Source: an uncultured Selenomonadales bacterium (GTDB lineage: Bacteria > Bacillota > Negativicutes > Acidaminococcales > Acidaminococcaceae). From it: 64,000 nucleotides of DNA. Location: assembly GCA_900315925.1 (NCBI GenBank), contig ONAV01000010.1, forward strand, positions 1-64,000. Direction: 5' to 3'. The notes under the pieces were generated by a model. The model made no database searches and was not told the origin of the DNA. It saw only the letters and a list, made by a program, of their open reading frames with translations. A program made the translations under genes and the position numbers. Positions 17,501-26,116 of this stretch are shown piece by piece (the stretch's first letter is position 1; every line of letters starts with the position of its first letter).

Positions 17501-17725
17501 TTGAGAACCATGATGAAGTATCCGATAACGGAAGAAAATATTAATGAATTCGGCCGCTATGATGCATTAAAGAGTACCATCGACAGGGCCAAGGCAAAGC
17601 AATACTTCGAAGCAGTGGAAGGGAAGAAGATAATTCCCCCGAAGGCCTATATAAAAGCTGATAACCTGTTAAGAAAGTTCATAATTGCGGAAGGGTTTGA
17701 CATAGAATGGCCAGAGAAACAATAA
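14534..17725 (+). CDS. hsdR: Type I restriction-modification restriction subunit
   Basis: 1063 residues, start MAFDKEADFEAAVIDVL after GAGAGG. HsdR moves DNA and cuts it away from the recognition site. The N-terminal nuclease shows DLMLLINGMPVIHIELKRSG (~150-170), with the D and ExK residues of the PD-(D/E)XK fold. The SF2 motor has Walker A HTTGSGKT (~301), DECH (~418), FGFTGTP and QAFSRTNR. The C-terminal helical region that binds HsdM is full length. Nothing in the sequence suggests inactivation. It starts 28 bases after hsdS, in the same operon. Confidence 0.95.
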   Translation: MAFDKEADFEAAVIDVLTKSCGWGNSNTKSVLKNYTEQQLIQNWADILFENNRTRDRLNEYPLTTGEMQQIIEQINTLKTPFMLNGFINGGSVSIRRDNPDDKAHFGKEISLKIYERREIAAGQSRYQIAQQPKFPTKSKILNDRRGDLMLLINGMPVIHIELKRSGVPVSQAANQIEKYAGEGIFTGLFSLVQIFVAMNPEETLYFANPGPEGQFNPDYYFHWADFNNEPINDWKTICLKLLSIPMAHQMIGFYTVPDDADGILKVMRSYQYYAANAISDKVAKIKWGEKNQLGGYIWHTTGSGKTMTSFKTAQLISTSKDADKVVFLMDRIELGTQSLKAYRNFAGAGLSEEQKENTVQDTEDTQVLISKLKSDKYADTLIVTSIQKMSNIKADYEGVTAADIAVMNSKRIVFIIDECHRNTFGEMLTTIKDTFPKAIFFGFTGTPIHKENQKKLNTTTTVFGNELHRYSIADGIRDKNVLGFDPYKVLTYKDIDLKKAVALERAKAKTVEEALKDEKKKKVFNHYMNEVPMAGYYNEAGDYVNGIEDYVPNAQYRTKEHQSNVVNDILENWDILSQAGKFHAIFATSSIPEAIEYYERFKTADKTLKVTALFDPNIDNKGQDKAKIKEDGLKTIIEDYNKQYNQSFTMASYGKMKKDIAARLAHKKPYERIAKEPEKQIDLLIVVDQMLTGYDSKWLNTLYMDKILMYENIIQAFSRTNRLFGNDKPFGTIKYYRRPHTMEKYIAAAVKLYSGDKPFGLFVQRLPENLNNMNILFDKIKTLFEQAGVENFEKLPNDTADRRKFALLFNRFNTYLEAAKVQGFTWKQLEYHLKDEEKNEAVDITIALDETTYLVLVKRYKELSGGGGGIDGDSVPYDINGYITTIDTDKIDTDYMNTRFVKFLKLLNQEGASAEELHNAEIELHKTFATLSQEEQKFADIFLHDIQRGDVQVEEGKSFRDYITEYVKKAKDDQIHRITSVLGVDEEALRTMMKYPITEENINEFGRYDALKSTIDRAKAKQYFEAVEGKKIIPPKAYIKADNLLRKFIIAEGFDIEWPEKQ

Positions 17726-17828
17726 GTAATTTTATGTGATGGCCTGATAGAAGAGTAAGGGATTGGAATATCGGTTTTTATTTAAAATGGGTGCATGTCG
17801 GCAATATTAATGGAAAAGGGAGAAAAAC

Positions 17829-18590
17829 ATGTTCTGTTATAAATGCGGTATGAAATTGCCAGATGAAGCAAAATTCTGTATGGGTTGCGGAACTAAACTT
17901 GAAGGCGTTGCTCAAGAGCAGCCGGTTAATAGTGCCCAAGATACAAAATTGGTTTTGGCGAAATGCACAAATTGCGGAGGACAATTAACGGTTGATGCGG
18001 GTCAAAAATCCGCGGTTTGTCCGTTTTGTAACTCAAAATTTCTCATTGAGCAAGCCATCAATAATTACAATTTTAATATGCACGGAAATATGAATGTAGG
18101 TTCTGCAACGATTAACGTTAATGGATTTAATACGGATAATTTAATTGCCAGAGCCAATACCTATGAATCTGAAAATCAATTTGCTATGGCACTGGAATAC
18201 TATAATAAAGTATTAGATATAGATATTAATAATGCTGAAGCTAATGAAGGAATTAAAAGGATTGAGCAAAAGAAAACAGAATATGTTTATATCAAAACGA
18301 CATGGCCACGTTTATTCCAAGATGATGATGTAGTTGAAGTTCGCCTTAACAGACTAACGTTATACTTAGGGAAAAAAATAAAAGAAGAGTATTATTTCGA
18401 TCAAATGTCAAATATTGTCGCCAGCTCTTCTTCAGTTATATTTGATTATCCAGATCATTGGCTTCCTGTAACAATTGAATGTAAGAATAGTTCTGATGCT
18501 GAAGAAATCGCTGATTTTATAAACGAAATTAAGACTGGTATTTATCCAATTACATATTTTAAAGCGATGTACGGCGGTGAAGTAAAGTGA
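17829..18590 (+). CDS. Zinc-ribbon and TPR protein
   Basis: 253 residues, start MFCYKCGMKLPDEAKFC after AAAGGGAG. Two zinc ribbons stand at the N-terminus: CYKC/CMGC (~3-21) and CTNC/CPFC (~47-66). A TPR-like helix pair (FAMALEYYNKVLDIDINNAEA, given here in part as YYNKVLDIDINNAEA) follows at ~115-140. The last ~100 residues form a beta-rich domain of no recognised family. There is no membrane segment. It lies about 100 bases after hsdR and may be an adaptor or a passenger of the restriction island. The link to restriction is by position only. Confidence 0.6.
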   Translation: MFCYKCGMKLPDEAKFCMGCGTKLEGVAQEQPVNSAQDTKLVLAKCTNCGGQLTVDAGQKSAVCPFCNSKFLIEQAINNYNFNMHGNMNVGSATINVNGFNTDNLIARANTYESENQFAMALEYYNKVLDIDINNAEANEGIKRIEQKKTEYVYIKTTWPRLFQDDDVVEVRLNRLTLYLGKKIKEEYYFDQMSNIVASSSSVIFDYPDHWLPVTIECKNSSDAEEIADFINEIKTGIYPITYFKAMYGGEVK

Positions 18591-18727
18591 TTTGAAATAT
18601 TTAAAGTAGCAAGTTAGTGGACTATTCAATTTCGCCTCATTGATGGGGTTAACCTTATCAATGAATTGTGCCGTTATAAAATGGCAGTCGCCGGTTTATA
18701 TAACATTAGATTACAGGAGGCTTATCT

Positions 18728-19537
18728 ATGATAGATCATTTTTCTCAGAAGACTATTGATACTTTGGGTTATTATGTTTATGTGTATTCCGATCCTAAAG
18801 ACCATAAGCCATTTTACATCGGAAAAGGAAAAGGGAATCGCGTATTCAGTCATCTAAATGAGGAATCCGACAGTGAAAAAGTAGATAAAATCAATGAAAT
18901 CCAAAGTAGAGATAAGGGGCCGAATGAGCCAATTATTGAAATCCTGGCATATGGTTTAGACGAAGAAACTGCGGAGAAGGTCGAAGCTGCAGCTATAGAT
19001 TTAATTGGTATTAAGAACCTGACCAATCAGCAACGTGGTAAGGATGCTAAGGAATATGGTATCATTGAAGTTTCTGAACTCGAAGCCCGGGCAAACAACG
19101 ACATTCTGGAACTGGATGATATCACAGATTATATAATGCTGATTAACATTAATGAACATTATAGAAAAGATATGACGCCTTTTGAATTGTATGAAGCTAC
19201 CAGAGCATATTGGTTTGTAGCACAAAAAGAAAGAGAACGGGTACAATATGTCCTGTCTGTTTATCGCGGATTGGTTTTGGAAGTGTATGAACCCAAAGCA
19301 TGGTTGCCGGCACTGGATACTATGATGGAGTCGCGGGCGGATGAAACAGTTAATGCACATAAAAAGCAACGAAAGAAAAAAGGCCAGAAACAAAAATATG
19401 AATTTGTCGGACGTGTTGCTGCAGAGGATGTTAGAGATAAATACTTACATAAATCCGTAGCAAGCTTCTATGCCGATGGTAAGCGTTATCCTGTACGATA
19501 TCCATTAAAAGAAAATCACAAGAAAGATAACCGCTAA
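18728..19537 (+). CDS. GIY-YIG (LEM3-like) domain protein
   Basis: 269 residues, start after CAGGAGG. The N-terminus YYVYVYSDPKDHKPFYIGKG is the GIY-YIG signature in its YVY/YIG form, with the downstream Arg (GNRVFSHL) and a Glu (EAAAIDLIG) where the family has its metal ligand. The C-terminal half (PKAWLPAL, KYEFVGRVAAEDVRDKYL) is an EVE/PUA-like module often fused in this family. Such genes are frequent next to type I restriction systems. The protein may cut DNA or recognise modified bases; the sequence alone does not show which. Confidence 0.75.
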   Translation: MIDHFSQKTIDTLGYYVYVYSDPKDHKPFYIGKGKGNRVFSHLNEESDSEKVDKINEIQSRDKGPNEPIIEILAYGLDEETAEKVEAAAIDLIGIKNLTNQQRGKDAKEYGIIEVSELEARANNDILELDDITDYIMLININEHYRKDMTPFELYEATRAYWFVAQKERERVQYVLSVYRGLVLEVYEPKAWLPALDTMMESRADETVNAHKKQRKKKGQKQKYEFVGRVAAEDVRDKYLHKSVASFYADGKRYPVRYPLKENHKKDNR

Positions 19538-19552
19538 TAGGAAAGGTGTAAA

Positions 19553-20596
19553 ATGAAGTTTTGTCCAAACTGCCACATTGAGTGCGAGGATAAGTTTTCG
19601 TTTTGTAATCAGTGTGTGAGCAAGTTACAAGAAATAATTGAATTGGTTTTTTGTCCATTTTGCGGGAATAAAATGGAAACTGAAGGAGATTTTTGTCCTT
19701 ACTGTGGTAATTCTTTGCCAAACGATTCTGAAACCTCAACAGATGATAACAAAAAAAGGTGTACTAAGTGTCGGTTAGAGTACGATGCTAAATTTAACTT
19801 TTGTAAAAAATGTGGAGCAGAATTAGAATCAAAATCAGATTACGAAAAACTGCCTAATAATCTTTTTAATCAGTGCGATGAACTTGAAAAGCAGGCGATT
19901 TGTAAAAATACTGCTGCTAACATAGATTTTGATGAGATGCCTAAAACAGAAAAACAGGGTGAATTAGAGGCTGAAAGCAATATTCCTGATATAGAGTCTG
20001 ACGCTACTTACGCAGTATGGTATTCAAAGGAAGGTCTTTTCAGTTTACGTGGAAGAAGATCCAGAGCAGCATTTTTTGCAATTGATATTTTATTAGTCAT
20101 ATTATTATTAATCTTTGAATATTTTATTCGTTATTCATTTTTTATCTGTCTTATTATCACTTTGTTATTTATTTATATTAATATCACAAATGCAAGTAAA
20201 AGATTACACGATTTAGATAAACCTGCAACCTTTGCAATTATAGTATATATTCTAAATTTTGTGGGTCAAGTGGTTGTTAATAGTTATTTAAGAGACCCTG
20301 AATATCAATACTATTTAATGATGATGCAAAAATATATGGATACAGAATTTATGAACCTCCATATTCAGGTTTTTGCTGAACGGTATGCTCATGTTGGTTT
20401 CATATTTTTAGGTATGGTTTTAATCCCAAAAGCTATTTTGTATATTATGATGCTTTTCAAAGGAACAGACGGGCCAAATCGGTATGGTCACGATCCATTA
20501 AAATTACATGAATCCCTTAAAAGAAAACCTTTTGAAGAAAGAGATTTATTTGGGCGGCAATCGGTCATTAAGACAAAGAATACTTCCCGGAAATAA
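19553..20596 (+). CDS. Zinc-ribbon DUF805 membrane protein
   Basis: 347 residues, starting 16 bases after the GIY-YIG gene behind GGAAAGG. Three CxxC pairs in the first 110 residues (CPNC/CNQC, CPFC/CPYC, CTKC/CKKC) form three zinc ribbons. After a linker comes a DUF805 membrane domain: FSLRGRRSRAAFF, then several hydrophobic helices with NASKRLHDLDKPA between them, the usual DUF805 signature. It would place the ribbons in the cytoplasm at the membrane. DUF805 has no known biochemical role. It resembles the zinc-ribbon gene at 17829, so the two may work as a pair. Confidence 0.75.
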   Translation: MKFCPNCHIECEDKFSFCNQCVSKLQEIIELVFCPFCGNKMETEGDFCPYCGNSLPNDSETSTDDNKKRCTKCRLEYDAKFNFCKKCGAELESKSDYEKLPNNLFNQCDELEKQAICKNTAANIDFDEMPKTEKQGELEAESNIPDIESDATYAVWYSKEGLFSLRGRRSRAAFFAIDILLVILLLIFEYFIRYSFFICLIITLLFIYINITNASKRLHDLDKPATFAIIVYILNFVGQVVVNSYLRDPEYQYYLMMMQKYMDTEFMNLHIQVFAERYAHVGFIFLGMVLIPKAILYIMMLFKGTDGPNRYGHDPLKLHESLKRKPFEERDLFGRQSVIKTKNTSRK

Positions 20597-20600
20597 AATC

Positions 20601-20616
20601 AATGTCATTTAGTTTA
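20601..20616 (+). repeat. 16-bp repeat, fourth copy (diverged)
   Basis: AATGTCATTTAGTTTA, two changes from the copy at 140-155. It again stands just before a hairpin terminator (20634-20664). Confidence 0.5.
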
Positions 20617-20633
20617 GCATCGTAAAAATACTA

Positions 20634-20664
20634 TAGCCGCAGTCATATATTTTGGCCGCGGCTA
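20634..20664 (+). terminator. Terminator of the restriction island
   Basis: TAGCCGC and GCGGCTA form the stem, followed by a clean run of six T. It closes the plus-strand run of genes from hsdM to the DUF805 gene. Confidence 0.75.
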
Positions 20665-20803
20665 TTTTTTATTGGTCTATTATATTCAGTTATATATTAG
20701 CTGTTAAGAGAGAATGAGATAAATAATATAATATTAACAGAAGTAAATAATAAGTTAACTGCTATAGAATGAGTAAAGCTATTAAAAGCAGTCTCATATA
20801 TCT

Positions 20804-22273
20804 CTATATTTCTTCTTCTTCCGGAACAGATAATGCTTCTATTCTGTTATTCCACTTGGAATTGTAATTGTCGTATAAGCCATAAAGGAAACCTATTATA
20901 TCATCATACAACTCAGGTAATTCAGGTATAGAGCCAGATTGGTAAGGAAGCATCTTAGTAATAGCCTGGGAGCTTACCTCACTGAAATCGAAGTTACGTA
21001 ACCTGGGTATAGCAGATAACTCTTTTATTGTTCTGCTGCCAGGAATCGTTACAAGCATAATTCCATTTTGGATAGCTATGTCTCTGTACTTCTTATATCT
21101 GCCAATGGAGCATTTGAATACTTCTTTTACCTGTTTATTGTTTTTATCACGCTTCCGGTGTAAAGTGATCTCCCCTTCTTTTTTAAAAGCGTTTATAACT
21201 TTTTTGAGGGATTGTTCCTGGGATATAGCCTGGGATATTTTGATCAGCGTATCTTTTTCTATGGCTTTTATCTTATGTTGCTTCTGCAATTCATTAAGGC
21301 GGGACTTTAATTTGCTACGGTCATACCATTTTATACCGGGGCCATTACCAACTTTATCTATGTACTCTGTTAAGAAAACGTTAGTGGGAACCTGTTCATT
21401 AGCAATATATGGCAATGGACCCAAAGATATAGCGTTAGAAGGTACTTGAAGCGTAGTCATTGATTTAAGCGTATCTCTGTTAGGCTTGAACTTGGACATT
21501 TCTATGCGCGTGATATAACGAGCTTCATCCCTTATCTCTTCTATATTGGGACGGCGATCATATTCTTCAGCACACATCTTATCGAATTTATAGTAGACGG
21601 AGAAGCTTCGGGAAGCGTTTTCATTAACCTTATCGTAACAGTATTTATCGGTAGCCAGGTTCCTGTTGACGCCCTTAATTTCTATTTTCTTGCGGCCATC
21701 ATAATATGTTTTTTGTAGCATCTCAGTAAAGAGCCTTGCATGCTCTTCATCTTCTGATACTGCATCAAAGGTGAAATCCATACGTGTAACGGATGCTAAG
21801 GGAAGATATGGTAAGGAATAAAGCCCAGCTTTCTCAAATTCATCATCGGTATATGAAGTAACATCAGCATAGCCAGAGTTATATAAAGAAGAAGCGGGAC
21901 GACCATTAAAAGCTTCGGGGAATAAGCTATATATGGCTTTAGCATACTGCATCTGCAATTCTTTAGCATTGGCCGGCGAAGAGAAATATAAATCTAATGT
22001 ATCAGTACCGGTTAGGAGTAATTGTGCTTCTATGATAAAGTAAATACGGAAGTTAATACGTGTATCCCTGTCTTTATATTTTAATAGCTCTATACTCTTG
22101 ATACCTATTAGTTCCGGCAGGGTAAATATTAAGCTTCCCCTATTCTTACTGATATCCAGGAACTTAGTAATCTTATATCCTTCATATTTCCTGGTACGTT
22201 CATTTAAGCGGTAAGCACAGAGGTTAGCATCTGAAAGACTAAGGGCGTAGGATATTTGAAAGGTATGAATCAT
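20804..22273 (-). CDS. Putative replication initiator (Rep-like)
   Basis: 489 residues, start MIHTFQISYAL eight bases after GGAGG. The region SVTRMDFTFDAV, later VYYKFDKM and ITRIEMSKFKPNRDTL, follows the layout of replication proteins of the filamentous-phage II/X type and related plasmid initiators. No clear HUH motif is visible. The C-terminal half is basic and helical. It is transcribed away from the XRE regulator with two small genes. A Rep role is a best guess; it could be a DNA-binding protein of another kind. Confidence 0.4.
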   Translation of the reverse strand: MIHTFQISYALSLSDANLCAYRLNERTRKYEGYKITKFLDISKNRGSLIFTLPELIGIKSIELLKYKDRDTRINFRIYFIIEAQLLLTGTDTLDLYFSSPANAKELQMQYAKAIYSLFPEAFNGRPASSLYNSGYADVTSYTDDEFEKAGLYSLPYLPLASVTRMDFTFDAVSEDEEHARLFTEMLQKTYYDGRKKIEIKGVNRNLATDKYCYDKVNENASRSFSVYYKFDKMCAEEYDRRPNIEEIRDEARYITRIEMSKFKPNRDTLKSMTTLQVPSNAISLGPLPYIANEQVPTNVFLTEYIDKVGNGPGIKWYDRSKLKSRLNELQKQHKIKAIEKDTLIKISQAISQEQSLKKVINAFKKEGEITLHRKRDKNNKQVKEVFKCSIGRYKKYRDIAIQNGIMLVTIPGSRTIKELSAIPRLRNFDFSEVSSQAITKMLPYQSGSIPELPELYDDIIGFLYGLYDNYNSKWNNRIEALSVPEEEEI

Positions 22274-22456
22274 TTCATCTGCCTCCGTTTCTTCCTGTTA
22301 TTATATCTGGTTATATAATATCAGGGTAACCGTTTCTTAGGGGGACGGAAAAAGGGAGCTTAGGAGATGTGTGAAGGTAGTCGAAAGCAGCATAATGACT
22401 GGCTTTATGATATGTTAATACCTTCATTATTTATTCAAAGAAACGGTTATGTATAT

Positions 22457-22927
22457 CTATATTTTATCAGAGACAGCTATTTTGAGCAATGTGATAAACT
22501 TTTCCTTATCCATACGCCAAGCATTAGAATATTTTACTGTACCTCTATCCCTGTAAAGCTTTGCTATTACATTCCATACTTTTATCCAGTCTGTTAATAT
22601 ATATTTCCCACATCCGAGGCAGAAGAGAAAACAATCTGCTATTTCAACCTTACCTTCAATCACCCTTAGAAAAATAGCTTCGCCCCGTACATCATTAATA
22701 GAAACCGATTTACCTGAGACACTTTTAGCGTATAGGCTGAAGGTGTCTTTTTCATATTTCACGATGCTATCTGCTTCTGTTATCTTCCCGATAGGTTTGC
22801 CATTTTTATCTTTTTTGCGCGCCATCCATTTTATAGCACTTTGAAATTCACTGTTTAACAGAGTGCGGACGGGAGAGCGTTGTGATAGAATCTTTCCTTT
22901 ACTGTTCTTCGTAGTTCTGATTGCCAT
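22457..22927 (-). CDS. Hypothetical protein
   Basis: 156 residues, start MAIRTTKNSKGKILSQRS. The N-terminus is very basic (SPVRTLLNSEFQSAIKWMARKK), and a Cys-rich hydrophobic stretch (CFLFCLGCGKYILTDW) lies past the middle. It overlaps the upstream gene by 29 bases, so it is probably co-translated. No family is recognised. The promoterless position between a regulator gene and the Rep-like gene suggests a role in element maintenance. Confidence 0.55.
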   Translation of the reverse strand: MAIRTTKNSKGKILSQRSPVRTLLNSEFQSAIKWMARKKDKNGKPIGKITEADSIVKYEKDTFSLYAKSVSGKSVSINDVRGEAIFLRVIEGKVEIADCFLFCLGCGKYILTDWIKVWNVIAKLYRDRGTVKYSNAWRMDKEKFITLLKIAVSDKI

Positions 22928-23507
22928 AATGATCTTTATTTTCAGCTATCTGTAATCGTTCTTTTAATTCCATAATCATATCGGTTGAGATAAAGGCATA
23001 GTAATTGCCGGAATGGAATTTTTGCCCTTTGGAATCATAATATTCCTGCGGGCATACGTTTGTTATATAGGGATTGTTTTTACCTTTGGTATTGTATTCC
23101 AATGACATAAGATCCGTTGCACGCACATTATAGATTATTCCGTTAATCATCTCACAGAATATATCAATGTCGTTCAGGATAAATGAATATTTATTGCCGC
23201 CAAAAGTAAAACCAAAATTTGGATTGTGAATCATATCTGAATCAGTTACTTTTCTGACGACAAATACTAAGTCATTATGACCTTTTTCCCTAACTTTAAA
23301 TTGGATATTGTGGGATCGCCCCTCCAAATCAATGCCGATGGCATCGATCCCATTATAGTAATCCATCTTGACACATTTAGCATTTTGCCCATCATAGCTG
23401 GAATCGGTTACATAGATCGCCCGAAAAAACGGATATGATTCTTTTAGGTTCTCCAGCTGTAAAGGCAAAGCATTGCGAGAAAGTTCTGCTGCTTTTTCGT
23501 TTAACAT
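22899..23507 (-). CDS. Hypothetical protein
   Basis: 202 residues, start MLNEKAAELSRNALP. It has a mixed alpha/beta profile with no signal or membrane segment. The stretch RAIYVTDSSYDGQNAKCVK, then DAIGIDLEGRSHNIQFKVR and NDLVFVVRK is reminiscent of small endonuclease or PD-(D/E)XK folds, where D-E and a Q-x-K-like pair line the active site; this is a weak resemblance. It overlaps the XRE gene by seven bases and the next gene by 29, a tight operon. Confidence 0.5.
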   Translation of the reverse strand: MLNEKAAELSRNALPLQLENLKESYPFFRAIYVTDSSYDGQNAKCVKMDYYNGIDAIGIDLEGRSHNIQFKVREKGHNDLVFVVRKVTDSDMIHNPNFGFTFGGNKYSFILNDIDIFCEMINGIIYNVRATDLMSLEYNTKGKNNPYITNVCPQEYYDSKGQKFHSGNYYAFISTDMIMELKERLQIAENKDHYGNQNYEEQ

Positions 23508-23710
23508 GGGTCTACCTCTTTAGTTTTTGCTCTTTCTTTTTCAAGGTTATCCAGATAGTCTATAACAGCCTTATATTTGTTAACTATTGCGTGGTCGGCT
23601 CTTCCATGCTCATAGTTCCAAACAGAACCATAAGATACTCCACTTTTTTCTGCCAAATCACGTAGTCGAAGACCTAATGCCTTACGGCGTTCTTTTAATG
23701 ATTTTTCCAT
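23501..23710 (-). CDS. XRE-family regulator
   Basis: 69 residues, start MEKSLKERRKALGLRL after GGAG. Helices RLRDLAEKSGVSYGSVWNYE form a classic lambda-repressor-type helix-turn-helix. No extra ligand or protease domain is present. It heads the short minus-strand operon with the two hypothetical genes and probably the Rep-like gene, and lies beside a 344-base divergent gap, so control of both directions is likely. Confidence 0.8.
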   Translation of the reverse strand: MEKSLKERRKALGLRLRDLAEKSGVSYGSVWNYEHGRADHAIVNKYKAVIDYLDNLEKERAKTKEVDPC

Positions 23711-24054
23711 TTAGGACTCCTAGTATTAAAGTCAGTTGCAAACACCACGCTTGCCGCTGCTAATTATTTATTACGTCAAAATAATGATGTTAATACATTG
23801 ACCATATATAAAATATTTATAAAAAATATCATATCTGTATCATTGGATTGATCTTATAGGGTTCCAAACTGTTTCGATTTTCTGGCACCACCTGTTTAAT
23901 GAATCCTATTGAGGTTTCTAGAATTCTCGCCCCACCCTAATTGACTTTGGCCGTCCTTTTGGACGGTCTTTTTTTATTGGTTCTGGGCAGACGTATGGCC
24001 AACGTTACAGGCTGGGATTGATCCATGGATACATGGAAGATATGGAGGTTTTTT
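23711..24054. other. Divergent intergenic region
   Basis: AT-rich sequence between the XRE operon and the helicase operon. It holds GGCCGTCC and GGACGGTC (about 23948-23969) followed by seven T, a plus-strand terminator placed before the small membrane gene. Before it stands AGGTTTCTAGAATTCTCG, partly palindromic. No promoter is clear. Confidence 0.45.
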
Positions 24055-24276
24055 ATGAGCATGATGAAACGAACTGCATTAATCGTATGGGCAATGGCGT
24101 GGTTAATCACGCAGGTGGCAATGGATATTGTTGTTACCTTTGTGGATGTGATGAGATACGCGCTAGGTGAAGACGGAAGACCGGTCAGTATTATTACGTT
24201 TGTATTATCTATGGCCGCTTCCATTGTAATGATCAGTTTTGCAGCGGTAACGATTGCTGCACTAAGAGTTAATTAA
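24055..24276 (+). CDS. Small membrane protein
   Basis: 73 residues, start MSMMKRTAL after TGGAGG; an ATG at 24025 lacks a ribosome site. Two hydrophobic segments (LIVWAMAWLITQVAMDIVV, given in part, and SIITFVLSMAASIVMISFAA) flank a short polar loop (RYALGEDGRPV). No family is recognised. It precedes the UvrD-type helicase gene by 20 bases and is probably co-transcribed. Confidence 0.6.
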   Translation: MSMMKRTALIVWAMAWLITQVAMDIVVTFVDVMRYALGEDGRPVSIITFVLSMAASIVMISFAAVTIAALRVN

Positions 24277-24296
24277 AGAAAGGAATGGTGAAAACA

Positions 24297-26051
24297 ATGA
24301 AGTTAAATGAGCAACAACAAAAAGCAGTAGCACAGATTGATGGTGCTAATTTGGTTATTAGTGGTGCGGGTACTGGTAAGAGCACGGTTCTTGCAGCAAA
24401 AATCGCAACAATTCAGCAATACTATGGCAATGATAAAGCCCCTGGCATACTCGCTTTATCATTCACAAAGCGGTCTACCACAGACCTGGCGGCGCGCATC
24501 GTTAATATGAGAGGCGTATCGGTGATGAATATTACCCAGTTCTTTTATAGAGTGCTCCGGGCTAATGGTTATGGAGCTTTCAAAGTCATCACAGATGAAT
24601 ATGCCAGACAGGCGTTGGTTAGTTTATCTATCGCGTCCACCAAAATGAATAAAAAGACAGATGAGATGGAAGTATTAACAGCGCTGGAAACAGGTAAGAC
24701 AGATAACCCAGCTGTGAAGAAAGTCATAGCACAGTACTATAACTTTATGAAGCAGAAACGAATCATAGATTTCTCAGCGATACCGCTGTGGACAGCAGAA
24801 CTGCTCCGGACTGTACCCTCCGTTGCGAAGAAGGTACGGAAGCAGTACCCTTATTGCTTAATAGATGAATTTCAGGATCTTAACCCTGACCAATGGCTGA
24901 CTATCCGACTTATGTGGCCGAGGGGAAGCAACATCACAGGTATCGGGGACTATCGCCAAAGTATCTATGGTTTCCGTGGAGCCCAAAAAGGATTGATTGA
25001 CGAATTTAAAATGTTTTACGAACCAAAAGTTTTTGAACTGAGTTTGAATTATCGTTCCATACCCTCCATACTCTCCATAGCCAACACGATCCATCCGCAG
25101 TATTCTCCACTAACAGCAGCCAAAGCGGCCACAGATAATAAGCCTATTTTTATCGCTGCAACAAACGCAGAAGAAGAAGCAAATACAGTAGTAAGACAAA
25201 TTAAAGAGCTGTTAAATAACGGCACCTCGTTACGTGACATAGCTATCCTCTATCGTAGTCTTCCTGTAATCCCCTGTGTTGTGGAAGCTCTTTTAAAGGC
25301 GAAGCTGCCATTTGTCAAAATTGGGGCTGATCCAAACAGATGGAGTCACTACCCTTTCAAACAGTATCTCGAGCTGCTCTCCTTCGTAGCCGATCCTGAT
25401 ATAGCAAACTGGAAACAGTGCTGTAAGTATCTTGGAATTGACTACGATATGCTTTCGCAAGCCCAGGCTATTGTAAAAGAGGAAGAAGGGCTTCGGATTA
25501 GTGATGTGCTAATGCGTCTGCCAATGCTCAGTGATGATGCCAAGGCGAAGTTGGCCTTTATAACCGAACTGGCTGCGGTAGATAATATCAAATCTACTCC
25601 CTTGCGCGATCTGATCATTTGTTTATGGGACGGCATCGCCAAAGATTACTTCAATGCGGATAACGATACTATCCTTGCTGACATACTGAACGTTACAGAA
25701 AGATTTAAGACGCTGGCTGAACTGGAAGAAGAGATATCCAGCATCCAGAAACAGTATGCAGCCATGGCACGGCTCATAAAGAATAAGACTACGGACTATA
25801 TCCGTATCATGAGCATCCATAGCAGCAAAGGCCTGGAATTCGATACAGTCTTTTTAATCGGCGCGGCCGAAGGAATATTGCCTGACCTTTCTCACGACAA
25901 CGTGGATATGGAAGAGGAATCCAATTTGGCTTATGTGGCTGCCACACGTGCAAAGGAAAACCTGTTTATCAGCTATCCAAGGTACAACAGCAAAAGCAAA
26001 GATGAAATAAAACCATCACGGTATTTCGCCCGGTTCTTCAACAAAAAATAA
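24297..26051 (+). CDS. UvrD/Rep-family DNA helicase
   Basis: 584 residues, start MKLNEQQQKAVAQI; an ATG four codons earlier is too close to the ribosome site. SF1A helicase motifs are all present: Q motif NEQQQKAV, Walker A GAGTGKST, Ia ALSFTKRST, II IDEFQDLN, III GDYRQSIYGFRGA, IV LNYRS, V HSSKGLEFDTVF and VI YVAATRAKENL. It is shorter than chromosomal PcrA/UvrD (~730), lacking part of the 2B domain and the C-terminal tail. It would unwind DNA 3' to 5' for the element's replication or recombination. It leads a long operon with YqaJ-type nuclease and RadC genes. Confidence 0.9.
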   Translation: MKLNEQQQKAVAQIDGANLVISGAGTGKSTVLAAKIATIQQYYGNDKAPGILALSFTKRSTTDLAARIVNMRGVSVMNITQFFYRVLRANGYGAFKVITDEYARQALVSLSIASTKMNKKTDEMEVLTALETGKTDNPAVKKVIAQYYNFMKQKRIIDFSAIPLWTAELLRTVPSVAKKVRKQYPYCLIDEFQDLNPDQWLTIRLMWPRGSNITGIGDYRQSIYGFRGAQKGLIDEFKMFYEPKVFELSLNYRSIPSILSIANTIHPQYSPLTAAKAATDNKPIFIAATNAEEEANTVVRQIKELLNNGTSLRDIAILYRSLPVIPCVVEALLKAKLPFVKIGADPNRWSHYPFKQYLELLSFVADPDIANWKQCCKYLGIDYDMLSQAQAIVKEEEGLRISDVLMRLPMLSDDAKAKLAFITELAAVDNIKSTPLRDLIICLWDGIAKDYFNADNDTILADILNVTERFKTLAELEEEISSIQKQYAAMARLIKNKTTDYIRIMSIHSSKGLEFDTVFLIGAAEGILPDLSHDNVDMEEESNLAYVAATRAKENLFISYPRYNSKSKDEIKPSRYFARFFNKK

Positions 26052-26083
26052 CTCCGGTCATGCCAAACGCATACCGGAGTATT
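26052..26083 (+). terminator. Hairpin between helicase and LPD28-like gene
   Basis: ACTCCGGT and ACCGGAGT (26052-26081) form an 8-bp stem with a T-rich tail, yet the next gene follows 34 bases later without a clear promoter. It may only partly stop transcription. Confidence 0.6.
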
Positions 26084-26116
26084 TTTATTATTTTATAAGC
26101 AGAAAGGAGCTTACTT

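Noticed and set aside
20804..22273. Relaxase of a conjugative element
   Set aside because: No HUH or catalytic Tyr motif of relaxases was seen, and no type IV secretion or coupling protein gene is present in the window.
23901..23935. tRNA 3' end as an attachment site (GGTTTCTAGAATTCTCGCCCC)
   Set aside because: It recalls a T-arm only loosely; the stem does not pair and no acceptor stem follows.
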